A stretch of DNA of 64,000 nt, taken from contig CM018682.1 in assembly GCA_009363875.1 (NCBI GenBank), positions 63,510,031 through 63,574,030 of the forward strand, read 5' to 3'. Numbering within the stretch: position 1 is the stretch's first letter; every line of letters begins with the position of its first letter. The notes below the pieces were generated by a model, which saw nothing but the letters and a program-made list of their open reading frames with translations, ran no database searches and had not been told where the DNA came from. Below are positions 11,335-22,687 of this stretch, in pieces. The position numbers and the translations under genes are program-made. Source of the stretch: Mikania micrantha (Eukaryota > Streptophyta > Magnoliopsida > Asterales > Asteraceae).

Positions 11335-12408
11335 TCATTTCGATGGTAGTCCAGGTAGATCTTCGGGAAATACTTCGGGAAAATCACGGACTACATTGAT
11401 GTCCCCTATCTTCCTTTCCTTCTTCGGTTGTTCTGCGATGAGGGCTAGTATAGCAGTGTTTCCCTTTTGTATGTACTTGTTGGCCTTCATGCATGACATA
11501 ATGTTCGGAGGTACTCCCCGTCGTTCCCCTTGAATCGAGATTTGTTCTCCGTTCTGCAACGTTACTCGTACGATCTTCTTGTTGCATACGATCTCAGCTT
11601 GGTTTGCGGATAACCAATCCATTCCAACAGCCACATCAAAGCTCCCGATAGTTACCGGCGTCAAATCGATTTCGAGTTCGTGATCCGCCAACACCATGAC
11701 GCATCCTCGAAAGATGTGTTGTGTCTCAATCAGCTTGCCGTCGGCTAACTCTACGGTATACTTAAAGTCTAGTGGCGTTGGGGTAATATCTAGCAATTCA
11801 CTAAACTCACTAGATATAAAGCTCCTATCGGCACCGGTATCAAATAATATAGTAGCATATACATTATTTAAAAGAAACGTACCGGTTACGATGTTGGGGT
11901 CGTCCTTGGCTTCCCCCGAGCCAATCACAAATGCTCGGCCTTTCGCCGCTCCACCGCTGGTTTTCTTCAACTGAGGGAAATCCCTCCTCATGTGACCCGG
12001 CTTTCCACATTCATAACACCCCCTAAGAGTGTTCTGATTGTTGTTCTGGTTGTGGTTGAGGTTGTTGTTGTTGTTGTTGCTGGGGAATTTGGACCTGCAG
12101 TCTTTGGCCATGTGGTGGTAGGAACAGCGGGTGCACAAGGGGTATTTTCCTTGATATACGCCCTTCCCCTTATCATCGGGTTGGGTGGCAGTGAAGGCTC
12201 TTGCTGGTGCAGATCGTTGTGATTGTTGTTGTTGATGAGATTGGTGGGATTGATGATGGCTGGGTTCCCATTTCTGTTTTTGGCTCTCCTGAGGCTTCAG
12301 ATGTTCGCCTCGCTTGGGTAGCTTGCCCTGGGCTACTGCTTGATCGGTTAGTTTGTGAGCCAATCTGATCAACGGTTGGATGGTGGTGAGGTCAGATGCA
12401 GTTACCAT
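11335..12408 (-). pseudogene. El2 Gag C-terminus, zinc knuckle and protease
   Basis: A 357-residue open segment. Glutamine/histidine-rich linker, then CTRCSYHHMAKDC (residues 92-104), an asparagine run, then CYECGKPGHMRRDF (131-144). In this last one the final zinc-binding C is replaced by F, so the knuckle is damaged. The aspartic protease follows with active-site DTGA at 190-193 (ATILFDTGADRSFIS). The segment ends near LPGLPSK at a TGA. Gag packages RNA and the protease cuts the polyprotein. Confidence 0.88.
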
Positions 12409-13108
12409 GCTCTGAATCTGCTCCGGCTGCCCGCTAATGAACTACTCAATCTTTTTGTACTCCGGCGTCACCATAGCCGGGCACAGCTTGCACAACTCGT
12501 GAAATCGAGTGCAGTATTGCTCGATCTCAGAGCCCACCATTTTCAGAACCCAAAATTCGGCTTCCAGTTTCTGGATCTCGTCACGAGGACAGTATTCCTC
12601 TTGCAGTAATCGGGTGAAATCAGCCCAAGGCATGGAGTTGGCACCGTCCAACCCCTGGGTTTGCACATGGGTGTTCCACCATGTGAGAGCCGGTCCTTCT
12701 AGTGTGCCAGTCGCAAATTTAACCCGGTTCTCTTCAGCACAGTCGTACATGGCGAACACAGACTCCACCTTTTCAACCCAGCGGAGCATCCCGACAGCTC
12801 CTTCAGTCCCTTTGAACTTGTGGGGGTGGCAGTTCAAGAAAGATTTAAAGGAACATCCCTTCCCATTGCTGCCGTTTGACCCGGTTTGTTAGAAACCAGT
12901 GTCGTGTGTTAGTATCGTGTTAGATACACTATGTTGGTCACGTTAGGCAAGTGTTAGTACCATTGTTGTTTCCACTAGTTTCGCTATGTTGGCGACTCGC
13001 TTCGTAGTCGGCGATCGCCTTGTTGACCCGTCGGTCAACCATCATTTTTATAATAGCGGCATCTAGTGTCCGCCTAGCAGGACGCGCGTACGGTCCTCTT
13101 CCCGCCAT
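12409..13108 (-). pseudogene. El2 gag N-terminal and capsid region
   Basis: The likely gag start is the ATG at 13108 (MAGRGPYARPARRTLDA...ADYEASRQ), ended early by a TGA near 12930. The capsid (retrotrans_gag) region resumes in another frame by about 12895 (GCSFKSFLNCHPHKF, then ALTWWNTHVQ and EEYCPRDEIQKLE). A TAG at about 12440 separates it from the next segment. Gag forms the particle. The break needs at least one frameshift plus the stop. Confidence 0.8.
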
Positions 13109-13345
13109 ATATGGTTCTATACATAAGGGATAGAGTATTTGTTAGCACATGTTAGAGTGTTAGCCAAATGTCATGTCAGCAATCAACCATAGTCAGATCA
13201 TGCGATAAATAAATCAAAATACTATTCTCATTAATATAAGCTTTCGGGGTACAATAATTTCAAAAGAGAATAATAATGCAAGTTCTACGAGCACATCCCG
13301 CTCGTTTAGGCAAATACAAAAAGAAACATAAAATAAACAGTACAA

Positions 13346-14042
13346 CTAGTCTGAATCTATGGTGACATGTGAAATGTCACTATCAAAATCTCCATCAGCA
13401 TCATCCTCCTGTGGATCCTCGTTGGGATCCTCGTCAAAATCCCCTTCTTCGAGGTCCTCGGCCTCGAACTGCGGTTCGTCTTCGGGTGGTGGTTCCATAA
13501 TAAACTGCTCAGCCCATGCATTAAGCATGGCGTCACTAGCTAGAACCATCGCATGAGTCTCCTCGTTGGCGACCCTATTCTCGGTAATGCGCCCGTCGTG
13601 TTCCTGCATAATGTCGATCATTTGCCCGTGTTGACTCATCAGCTGGGCCATCTGGAGACGTAAGGTCTCCATCTGCTCCTCTAACGTGTCATTACGCCTC
13701 TCAAGGCGATCGTTCTTCTCGCGAAGAACTCGGACCTCGTCCGATAGCTCAGCGTTCCTTCTAGACTCACGTCGCGTAAAGGCAACGTGCGCCGCGAAGG
13801 CCCGCTCCTGAGGTACATCGAGTGGTGGCAGTCGATGTCCTGCCAAAGTGTCGTCGGGATAGCGTGGCGGAGGTACTCTCTCTCCGAAGATCCACTCCTG
13901 AATGGTAGTAGGGTACCATCCCAGTGCCGGTCACGCATCATCCTCCTGGCGCTCCGATCCATCTCGGCATCCACCTGTGCCACAATGTTGTCGACTCGTC
14001 GTCGACTCTCTGCAGTTTGCTCGTCAGTTACCGGGCGTTTAC
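13346..14042 (-). pseudogene. Extra ORF upstream of El2 gag: coiled-coil and acidic-tail protein
   Basis: A same-strand ORF lies between the (lost) 5' LTR and gag and ends with a proper TAG at 13346. The frame 13930-13346 has no in-frame stop. Near 13925-13935 the reading shifts from another open frame that runs back to the El3 junction at 14042. The middle is a charged heptad-like coiled coil (SDEVRVLREKNDRLERRND, EEQMETLRLQMAQL). The tail is very acidic (EDLEEGDFDEDPNEDPQEDD). Its true start is lost to El3. No enzyme motif is visible. I do not recognise the family. A first ORF before gag is known in Ogre/Tat elements but is not the normal chromovirus layout. Confidence 0.6.
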
Positions 14043-14724
14043 TGTCACACCCCGAGCCGGCGGGAACGGATCGGGTTTTCCCGTCGGGCGGAAGGTTCCC
14101 GAGGCGCGATATCTTGAGTGATAATCAAATGATCAGATTGTTATATATAGCACATGATAATAAATGAGAAATGCTAACGTGACATATAATTTAGAATTAC
14201 AAAGTTATATTACACAGTACGTGTTCATAATTTAACTAAGTAAATCTACTCCAAAAGAATCGTGTAGTTTCTATCTTGTAGCTGTACAAGATATGCAAAA
14301 GAGATTCACAATGCCATGAAAATATATGCATCCAAAAGTAAGCTAGGTCTTCTAAAAGTCCTCTAGCCTAATCACTAATACTGGTGAACTAGACCTGTCC
14401 ATCACCTGAGAAAGCATGCATTTAAACAAAGTCAACACTAGGTTGGTGAGTTCATAAGTTTAGTAATTGAAAACCATTGAATTTATGTCAGTCATTCACA
14501 ATGTTCCACACAAGTTGTATTGATAATTGAATCCCATGTTTCACACAATGTCCTCTCCATGGTTATATTTACAGATAATGTCTCATCCAGTCAAGCATGC
14601 TTATATATAGGGCATACGAAAGGGTCAAGCCCAGACGCCATCCCGCCACATGCTCAGCTGCACTCAACACTACCTGTAATACAACGATGGATACCCGTTT
14701 CCTTTCACCCATGATTTCCCGGTA

Positions 14725-15265
14725 TGTTTATCCACATAATGAAAAGAAAGGGACGTGATTATCTCTGTTAGCCATTCCTTACATATTAGCCCGGCATTTA
14801 TAATGAACCAATAATTGGATAAAGTAAAAGACGAAATCCTCTCTGTTAGCTATTCCTTACGGATTAGCCCGGCATTAAGATATCATACTCGATATCTAGA
14901 ATGAAACTTAATAGTTTCTGTAGCTAATCATTACTGATTAGCCCGGCTTGTAATATACCCAAACAATTGAATAAAGAGACATAATTGCCTCTGTTAGCTA
15001 TTCCTTACGGATTAGCCCAGCATGTAAGATATCATACTCGATATCTAGAACGAGACCTAATAGTCTCTGTAACTGTCAGTACTAACCAGTCCGGTGTGTA
15101 AGATATCTTACTCGATATCTAGGTAGGGACATAATAGTCCCAGTAGCTGTCACCCCTGTCCAGCCCGGTGTGTAAAGTGTCCTACTCTTGATTCCTAGTT
15201 TGAGACATAATAGTCTCAAATAGCTGTCATTACTGATCAGCCCGGCGTGTAAGATATCCTCCCAC
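14725..15265 (-). repeat. ~65-70-bp degenerate tandem repeats in El3 LTR
   Basis: About eight units share AGCCCGGC, GTAAGATATC, CTCGATATCTAG and TAATAGTCTC words. Each unit contains small palindromes (GATATC.. and GAGAC..GTCTC). Units are imperfect, so the array is old or evolving. Confidence 0.8.
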
Positions 15266-16574
15266 AATATCTATTGGATTGAATACGTTCCCTAGGATTT
15301 ATGAATGTTATCAATTAGAATAATAGCACCCCTCGTGCCCGGTGTGACTTCATTAAATTACCCCTATCCCTGGTGATTAGTATTCGTGGTTTACCCAACT
15401 AATCTATGGTTGTGTAATCGGCATCCTCTGATGGTTATAATGTTAGTAATGTGTGAATGATCTTGTTATCATGAAGTTACATTATCATGATTATCATTTT
15501 TGTTATCTGTAATTGTTATTGGCATGTTATCCCTTGATTTCCCCGTTGTTCTATCGCGTAAGGATAATGCACGGTTGTAAGATATATTCTTAGCAACGTA
15601 CATTATTCTATGGTGTTAATGTGTCATGATTCTGTGTTAGCATGTAGCATCCTAGCTATTTCAGGTATGATCAATTCAAGCAAGCATGTATGTAATGCTA
15701 AACGATAATAAAGATAAACAATTATTATCTAAATCATAATATAAGCAATATGTTAAATAGAAACTTTTAAGTAAATAAAAGTTTAGCATGTTTCTCAGCC
15801 CCGAGCTTTGAAATCAGTAAAGATTTGAAAAGGGCATATGAACTCACCTTGTTGTTGTAGAATGGACTTAGCTTAAAGGGAAGAATGCACGCGCTCTTGA
15901 TTGATTTTGTGGTAGTTTTCACGATCCTGTATTGATTTCATGTTGTATTTAACCTAATAAATATAAGTTCTATGTACTTGAATGTGTGTATGTGTTACTA
16001 TAAAGGTTGCTACCGGTTATCGGTCTTGATCATCATTCGGCCCTCGATTTCCTTTTGATAAGTTATACCATCACTTAATTCGTTTTAAATCAAGCTTCAT
16101 ATGTTGTCCTTGTGGAACTTGAAAATATAATACATAGTTAACAAATACCCATATTAAAACCTTTTTAGTAATCTAAGGTTTAAAACTTTGTTAGGTTTGC
16201 TAACCCAACCTATCACCTTTATAGTATAATTCCATGATTTCCATGCATGTTATCCATAGTATAGTTTAAAATGTGTGTTTTCATCATTTGTCATGTGAGT
16301 TAATCCCAATCCTTTACCGAATCACTACTTGGGCCGAATGAACCTAAGTGGGCCGAACCAAGCAATTGGGCCGATTAAATGGGCCTAATGTAATTGAAGT
16401 GGGCCGGTCTCCTAGACTGTTGGGCCGGGCATCAATAATGTGGGCCGCCCAAGTGGTCTTAGACCAAAGTAATGTCCCATGGGCTGGATTTATACCATTG
16501 GGCCGAGAAACTAAATGGGCCGACTAGTATATGAGGTTGGATACATGTTGTGAATCGAAGAACTAGGCTGGGCC

Positions 16575-17255
16575 GATTGTAGGTTCGGTATTTCCCACCC
16601 CCCCTCCCCAAACAGACCAGCGAACCTATGGGCTCCATGGAACTAAGGTTCGGATATGAGGTTGTGTGAGCTTAGGTTCGTGAACATCATCCATGAAGAA
16701 GAAGGTTCGTTCCTACTGTTTCAAGCTACAAGGTTCGTTGAGGGTTTGCCAGTCCATAGGTTCGTCTCCAACTGATGAGGTTCACGGCTAGGTTGGGTCC
16801 AGTCATACAACGAGGGTTCGGCTTACCATCCATGGTTCGTGAAGACGATGGAGGGTTCGCTCATAGACTCAAGGTTCGTCATATGGTGATGGTTCGTTAC
16901 TGATGAAAGGTTCGGCCAAAGTAGCTGTTGGCTCTAGGGTTCGGCCATGATAGCTTTAGGGTTCGCTGGGTTCTCTCACAAGGTTCGGCATGATTATTCT
17001 ATGGTGGGTCCAACTGTGACAATGGTTCTCCAGAGGGTGACTCGGTGTTGGAGGTTCGTTAGTCATCCAAGGTTCGTGAGACATGCAAAAAGGTTCGTGG
17101 ATGGTGCTAGCCAACAGGAGGTTCGTGGTTTCGGGGTTCGGCCGGCTTGGCTCCACGAACCCTGTGTTTTTCGCCATCATCCTCCAGCTCAAGCCCTTCA
17201 TCTGACCATTCCAAAAGATGTTGCTACGTGCGAATAGGACTTCAAGTGTGTTGGG
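16575..17255. repeat. AGGTTCG motif cluster in El3 LTR
   Basis: About twenty copies of (A/G)GGTTCG(T/G/C), spaced 15-40 bases without a fixed period, fill this part of the LTR. The spacing argues against a simple tandem array. Confidence 0.8.
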
Positions 17256-17563
17256 TTCGAACGAATGAGTGAAGGAACCGGCTAAACATGTGTGTGTCAA
17301 AATCCAACAATGAAAACCCTATTTTTACAGATCTTCAACGCATCATACCTCGAAATTCAGTGGGTAATCCTTCAGATTCGTTGTACTTCCTTGTAGAGCA
17401 AGTCGAGAGCTTCGCGTGGGCGCAAGAATCACTCAAATTGGTTGAGAAACAAAGAAGTTATGGAGGATTGAAGGTGAAGAATGGGGGTGAAAGGTGGTGG
17501 CCGGATTTTTAGACAGAGAAGGAGTTGTGGGTGTGAAAAATGAGGGAAAACTCTCATTTAGAG

Positions 17564-17578
17564 TTTTTATATCACGTG
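17564..17578 (-). promoter_or_regulatory. Candidate El3 TATA box with adjacent G-box
   Basis: TATAAAAA on the - strand (17564-17571), with CACGTG (G-box, the known bZIP/bHLH core) at 17573-17578 immediately upstream in element sense. Position inside the LTR fits a core promoter. No transcript data. Confidence 0.4.
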
Positions 17579-18289
17579 TGATGTTCGGGTTCGTTTCGGT
17601 TGCTCGGTTCGCGTTTTCGTCGCGTATCCGGAACTTTACGCGTATCTAAAGTGTTTTACATATAAAGAAGTTAATTTAAACATTTTGATGAGTTTCAAAA
17701 TAGTAAAATGTTATTTATTTTATTTTAAAATTTAAGGTCGTTCGCGTCGTGTTTCGTTGCCGTTTCGTCAGAAAACGTCACTTACGCACGGTTTCGTACA
17801 GAGCGCTAGCTGTACGAACACGATCGTACGTTTCACTTTCTGATTTGGTTTTCTACTTATCAGCTATCGTTCAGAACGTTAAACTCACAGATATGTTTGT
17901 GTGAATCGTCACCCACGCAAACACACTGTCAGTTCGTTATTCTAAAACAACACTGTAAATTATGTTTGAATTGTGTTTCCTCACTGTCGGACTCAACTAC
18001 ATATCCTGTTATCACATTGTTTTCACATTGAATTGTCGGTCATCTGATTCCTGTCATCTATAGATATCAGATCGCAACCGATTTGTTATTGTCATTCGCT
18101 TGAACATTGTTGTTTCTCTTGAGTTGTTGAATTTACTGTATTTAAGTTTTCACTTAAACACATACAACTGTGGTTTGTTTCTAAGTTCTGTTATCACACG
18201 ACCGTTTACGCACTGTATTTACACACAGTAAGTGGTGATAGTACACACACCGTACGGACTTGCCGGACGGTCTGGTACTAGATGTCACA

Positions 18290-19043
18290 GTCTCCCCTTG
18301 TTAAAGAAATTTCGTCCCGAAATTTAAACGTCGTTGTCGGGTACTACTTTTCTTTGCATAGGTGGAGATGCTTTGACATCATGTGTTTCCCATGTTTATG
18401 CGAAGTTGTGTTTAGAGTTCCCCGAGTCTGTTCGATGTGATACTGATTCGTTTTCAGTCTCTCGATCGTACGATCCGAAATGTTTATGTTTCTTGGAACG
18501 ATATTATTTCTATGTGACCTAGTTCCCCGTAGGGAGCCTGGGCTTTTGTGTATAGTTATGTAATGAGTAGACTTAACCCGACTGCTTGTGGTGATTCAAT
18601 AATAATCGAATCCGCCGGGAGTGTTTGGTAGCTTGGTATTTTAAATCCATAGCTGTGTGTGTACACTCCCGTCGTGGTATTCCGTAGTGTTACAGAATCC
18701 CATGATCCTTACTATTTTCTATGATTCTTATGCTCACATGCTAATCCCTGTTAGGAGAAACCTCTCGTTTCTCCCCTTGTCAGAATAGATTCGTATATTG
18801 TCTGGTAGGACAACATTGACGGATCTATTCGTGAGTTTTCGTTCTCAAGAACGAGATTTATGAATGCATCTCGGCCGTTCATTGTAATGACATGAAAAAG
18901 GCCTTATCTGATTAGATGACTTCATCCCTATCAGGGACAAAGCATCCATTCCGTTAATGGTATTGACACCACCTGTGTCCATCACCTTGAATTCCATGAT
19001 ATGTGTTTGTTCACCGTTAATGTTTGTTCACTAAAGGTACTAG
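18290..19043 (-). other. El3 purine tract and residual interior
   Basis: On the - strand the tract ...AACAAGGGGAGAC precedes the LTR, with the conserved TTTCGGGACGAAATT box beside it (18306-18330). Beyond that lie about 710 bases with only vague similarity to the pol end of the other elements and no open domain. The ORF at 18334-18522 has no support. The junction with El2 LTR sequence is at about 19044. Confidence 0.65.
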
Positions 19044-21271
19044 TTATCAGACACTACATTGTATCAATAAATAACATAAATAAAATTGTTTTCAAATGAT
19101 AAGACAGAAATGCATGCGGTTCCTAATGCTCGTCCCTTAAAGTGTGCATTCCTGCTATCCATAGCTTGTTAGTTACCTGAGAATACAAGTTTAGAAAAAG
19201 TGTCAACACGATGGTTGGTGAGTTCACAGGTTTTGATATACATATAGTAATAAAAGTGTGTCATGTTGTTTATCAAATGTTAGTATCGAGCCCTAGGCTC
19301 CAAGTGTCAGTGCGTCAATACCGAACTAGACCTGTTTGTACTTGCCTCCACTGTGTCTCGTACACATAGTAAATTAGGTCAGAGTTTGCATGGGTTATGA
19401 CATCCAGTCAACAATGTGCCCCGTGGGGTTGGTCATACCCTAATGGATCCATCCAAATCTACCACGTTGTTCGCACATTAACGGTAAGACTTTGTGAGGA
19501 CTTGCTACGAGTTCAACACTTAATGTTTGTCCAATAAACCAGCATACACAATAAATATGTTTGTAATAGCATAATTGTTTGACTCGATGTAACTAGTATT
19601 CTCCCCCTATTAAAAGCGTTTGAAAAGAGTAAAGAGGGGCCGTAAACTCACCTTAGTGATGAAAGTGTAAATCAAGCGTAAGCTCCTGCGTAGATCGCGT
19701 GTCTGTCACCGGCAACCTATATCGTATACCGTACGTGAGTTCGTGTAACGACTGTGTTCGTGATCGTGTTAGTGCTCGTGTTTGTGCCCAACAACCCTCG
19801 GTTGTTCATGTTTGTCCGTGTCGGTCTACAATGACGGTGTTTGCTCGTGTTGGTCCACATTGACCGTGTTTGACCAAAGTGACCGTGTCAAGTCAACGAC
19901 CCGTAGGTGAACCGAGTAACGGTTGTGAATCGTGTAGCAATTGTGCAAGTGCTCGTCGTGTGCAAAATGCGCAAGTCGCGTCTTTGGACAGCTTACTATT
20001 TATAGTAAGTTTCCATTTATGGAAAGTTCACGAAGCATAACGGTTTTATAGTTATAGCATGCTCATTAGTCCTACATGATCATGTTAACACATAGCACAT
20101 CATCATACGAATTCATATAAGTCGGTTATAACATGTTAGCACACAAAAGTTTCCTAAAATGGAAAGTTTCCATTTATAGCATACGTGACATCGGAAACCA
20201 TCTAATTTAGCATAAAATCATCATATTACAACATAATAAGCCATTTAGCATGCTCGAGTCATACAACATATTCATAGTTTGGTTTTTGTAAAAATAAAGT
20301 TATTATAAATAGTAACCTTGTGGTTTTTCATAAAAACAACCATTCTAACATTTCTAATCTTATTTTCATGTCACCAATCATCATAATAAATCAATTAACA
20401 TCATTTAAACATTTACATATAACCAAATACATCATCTAGCAATATCTTGACCCAAGAAGTTACTAAATATAGTAACTATGTCAAAAATGACTATAACCAA
20501 CATCTAAATCTCATTCTAAGCATCAATATCATCCTAAATACATTCAAACAACATTCTCATACACATGCATGATCATCATTGTCACCAAATCACCATTTTG
20601 CCAATAAAAGTTACTAATAATAGAAAGTTTGTCAAAAATCATCGTTTTAACCATTCTAATGACATCCAACCATGTGAATCATCCTCACTGACATCTATAA
20701 TCATAATACAACATTCAAGATTATCTAAAATGCCTTAGATCATACATGCATGCATATACATCATCAAAAATCATCATTTTAAGTACAAGGGTTTATACCC
20801 ATCGTCTTAGATCATCATAAAACATCATTATAACATCATAGATCATTAAGAAACACATCTAAATCAACAAACCCAGAATAAAATCTATTGCATGTGCACT
20901 ACATGTGCTTGCACGTGTGTGTAATGTCTTGCATGTGTGTGTAATGGTGGTTCTAAGCCACAAGGAGTGTATAACTACCTTTCAAAGCTTCAAACACCTG
21001 AAATGATGATGAGGACAGCCTTCAAACCTCCTGGCTCGTGGGTTTCGACAGGAACAAGAAGGTGGTGGTGGTGGTGGATAATGGTTTAGAAGCCTTCCTT
21101 CAATGTCACCAAGCCTCAATCTTCAAGTGTGGAGCTTCAAGGAGTCCTTCAATGGCTTCCTTGATGTCTAATCAGGTGGTTTCAGAGGTTTGGGAAGAAG
21201 AGTGGCCGAGATATGGAGTGTGCAGTCGGTTAGAATGATGAAATGGGTTAGACTAGGCATCATGATCTTGG

Positions 21272-21278
21272 TTTTATA
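21272..21278 (-). promoter_or_regulatory. Candidate TATA box, El2 5' LTR
   Basis: TATAAAA on the - strand, equal to 8001-8007. In the 5' LTR this would be the working promoter of El2. Confidence 0.5.
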
Positions 21279-21295
21279 AAGATATTGTTGACTGG

Positions 21296-21427
21296 GCGGC
21301 GTCGCATACCGCGATGGGGCTTTCAAAACTTCTCTGCGTACCGCGGCGGATTTCGGAAGTCAAACCCCCGCGACGCATGTCGCGCACCGCGAAGATGCCT
21401 CTTGTTGGGCCATCGCGTACCGCGATG
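21296..21427 (-). repeat. CGCG-core hairpin block, El2 5' LTR
   Basis: It contains GTCGCATACCGCGATGG, a CGCG..CCGCGG word and the perfect inverted repeat CATCGCG-TAC-CGCGATG at 21411-21427. It lies 20-150 bp upstream of the TATA candidate in element sense. Confidence 0.8.
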
Positions 21428-21786
21428 GGCCCCTGAAGAGCCCAATAAGCCTATTTTAATGGGATTGATCTGTTTGACGTCATTTTCGCGCTTCCGAACT
21501 ATCGTTTGGCCTCGTTTGAACTTCCAAGTTCAATGTGTGAGTGTTTCGTGAGGTTTCGAGTGTTGTGCTACACAATGTACTATATGTTCACCAACGTTCG
21601 TGTGTTTTGACACGTGTGTGTTGTTTGCCGGTAATTCATCGAATTATCAAGTCATGTGTCAGTGTTCGTACAGTCGTGCCACGTGTCACGTGTCACACTA
21701 AATTAAACTAATTCTAGTGCCACGTGTACAAATAGTATTTAAATAAACAATAAGCTGACCTGGAATTTACGGGGTGTCACAACTCC

Positions 21787-22687
21787 GGTTCTAGGATGTT
21801 AGGGAAGGATGAATGTTAGAACTGTGCTGGAATCATAGCTAAACTAGATAAGTAAACCAGGAGAATGGGTTGCGAATACAAGACGAAGATATGCCAAAGA
21901 CGGGTACTAGTATGTGATATCCTTTAACTCATAACTTTTTGTTTCATTTTGATACTAGTATGAATGAAAAATTTATCTTGTTCCTATTAGTACAACCACA
22001 TAGGTATTCCATGAAAACTTCGAAATTCTTTTATACGGTAGAAACAAAGAAAGAATCCTTAGTTAACGTATACAACATACTTAGAAAACCATAGCTAGCA
22101 CTAAGGTTGTGTAGAAATTGATGCTTATAGCATCAATTAGTTTTGAACAATAAGGTGTGAGAGTTATGCAGAAATTAAGCAAATCATAGCAGTAAGACAA
22201 CTGCGAGCAATAAGGCGAGCAAAGCTCTGAAGCAATACTTGAGGAATCATACTGAAGGCAATGACATAGGGAGACGAAAACAAGATACATCTGATTCATG
22301 ATGAATAAGTCAACATAAAAGACTCACTGTATATGGGATCAGATGGTATAAATAACATAGAACTAAGCATGATGCAACTTTGAGGAGAGATCACAAGAAA
22401 TGATTGGCCGATTAACTCTTGATCAAATCGATCGAGGTGATGTGAAAAAGCCAACACATACATTTCATTGACAAAACAATAGGAACTACGGAATTGTGAA
22501 GTCAAACACTGAACAAAACCGTATTCCAACTAATAAGACTCAGTGGAAATCCAAAACGCGACCCAAAGTTCATTTGGGACCGTAGGGACATCATATCAAA
22601 CAAAATTTTCCCTACTTGTTACAAAGAAAGTTGTACCTGATAATAACTTTTAAATTTCGGGACGAAATTTCTTTAACAAGGAGAGAC
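21787..22687 (+). other. El1 3' internal end with pol-tail trace and purine tract
   Basis: This is the El1 sequence that continues from 5556 after one ACTCC copy. About 22555-22625 translates on the + strand to a worn match of the chromovirus pol C-terminus (RDPKFIWDRRD against the RGPEFTWERED of other copies here). The box AAATTTCGGGACGAAATTTC and the purine tract AAGGAGAGA (22678-22686) follow. The rest holds no domain. ORFs at 22081-22529 on the - strand look spurious. Confidence 0.7.

Larger units (their letters stand above)
14043..18289 (-). repeat. El3 LTR (4247 bp)
   Basis: On the - strand it starts TGTGACATCTAGTACCAG (18289) and ends ...CGGCTCGGGGTGTGACA (14043). The terminal 70 bases resemble the ends of El1 and LTR-C, so El3 is a relative with a very different middle. 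It holds about 65-70-bp tandem repeats, an AGGTTCG-rich block and a candidate core promoter. ORFs such as 16947-17237 fall in these repeats and are not credible genes. Confidence 0.88.
14043..19043 (-). mobile_element. El3: partial LTR retrotransposon (3' LTR plus 3' internal end)
   Basis: A full LTR (14043-18289, - strand) with its purine tract and about 710 bp of interior to the right. It is inserted in the extra ORF of El2. The interior ends abruptly at about 19044 in El2 LTR sequence. No second El3 LTR, primer site or pol is present, and no second copy of the flanking TTTAC (14038-14042) was found. The missing part was probably deleted together with the El2 5' end. Confidence 0.8.
5557..21781 (-). 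mobile_element. El2: chromovirus (Tekay-like) with extra ORF, itself interrupted by El3
   Basis: LTRs at 5557-8521 and 19044-21781, both read on the - strand, are bounded by perfect ACTCC repeats. From right to left on the - strand come the 5' LTR (inner end deleted), El3 sequence, an extra ORF, gag, protease, reverse transcriptase, RNase H, integrase, chromodomain, purine tract and 3' LTR. No primer site remains because the deletion at about 19044 took it. The gag-pol frame carries many stop codons, so the copy is dead. Confidence 0.9.
19044..21781 (-). repeat. El2 5' LTR, truncated at inner end
   Basis: It matches 5771-8521 of the 3' LTR closely but lacks the part equal to 5557-5770 (about 214 bp), and the primer site and leader that should follow. 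The outer end is exact (TGTCACA then ACTCC). Small indels against the partner include one fewer TTGACC unit and loss of a short duplicated ATTTAAATAAAC. Confidence 0.9.

Noticed and set aside
10224..12892. Many + strand ORFs opposite El2 gag-pol
   Set aside because: They mirror the coding - strand and contain no domain of their own.
16947..17300. ORFs of 96 and 114 residues on both strands
   Set aside because: They lie in the AGGTTCG cluster, where base composition avoids stops. No homology pattern seen.
21285..21551. 88-residue + strand ORF across the hairpin block
   Set aside because: It lies inside the El2 LTR against the element's direction and is absent from the partner LTR.
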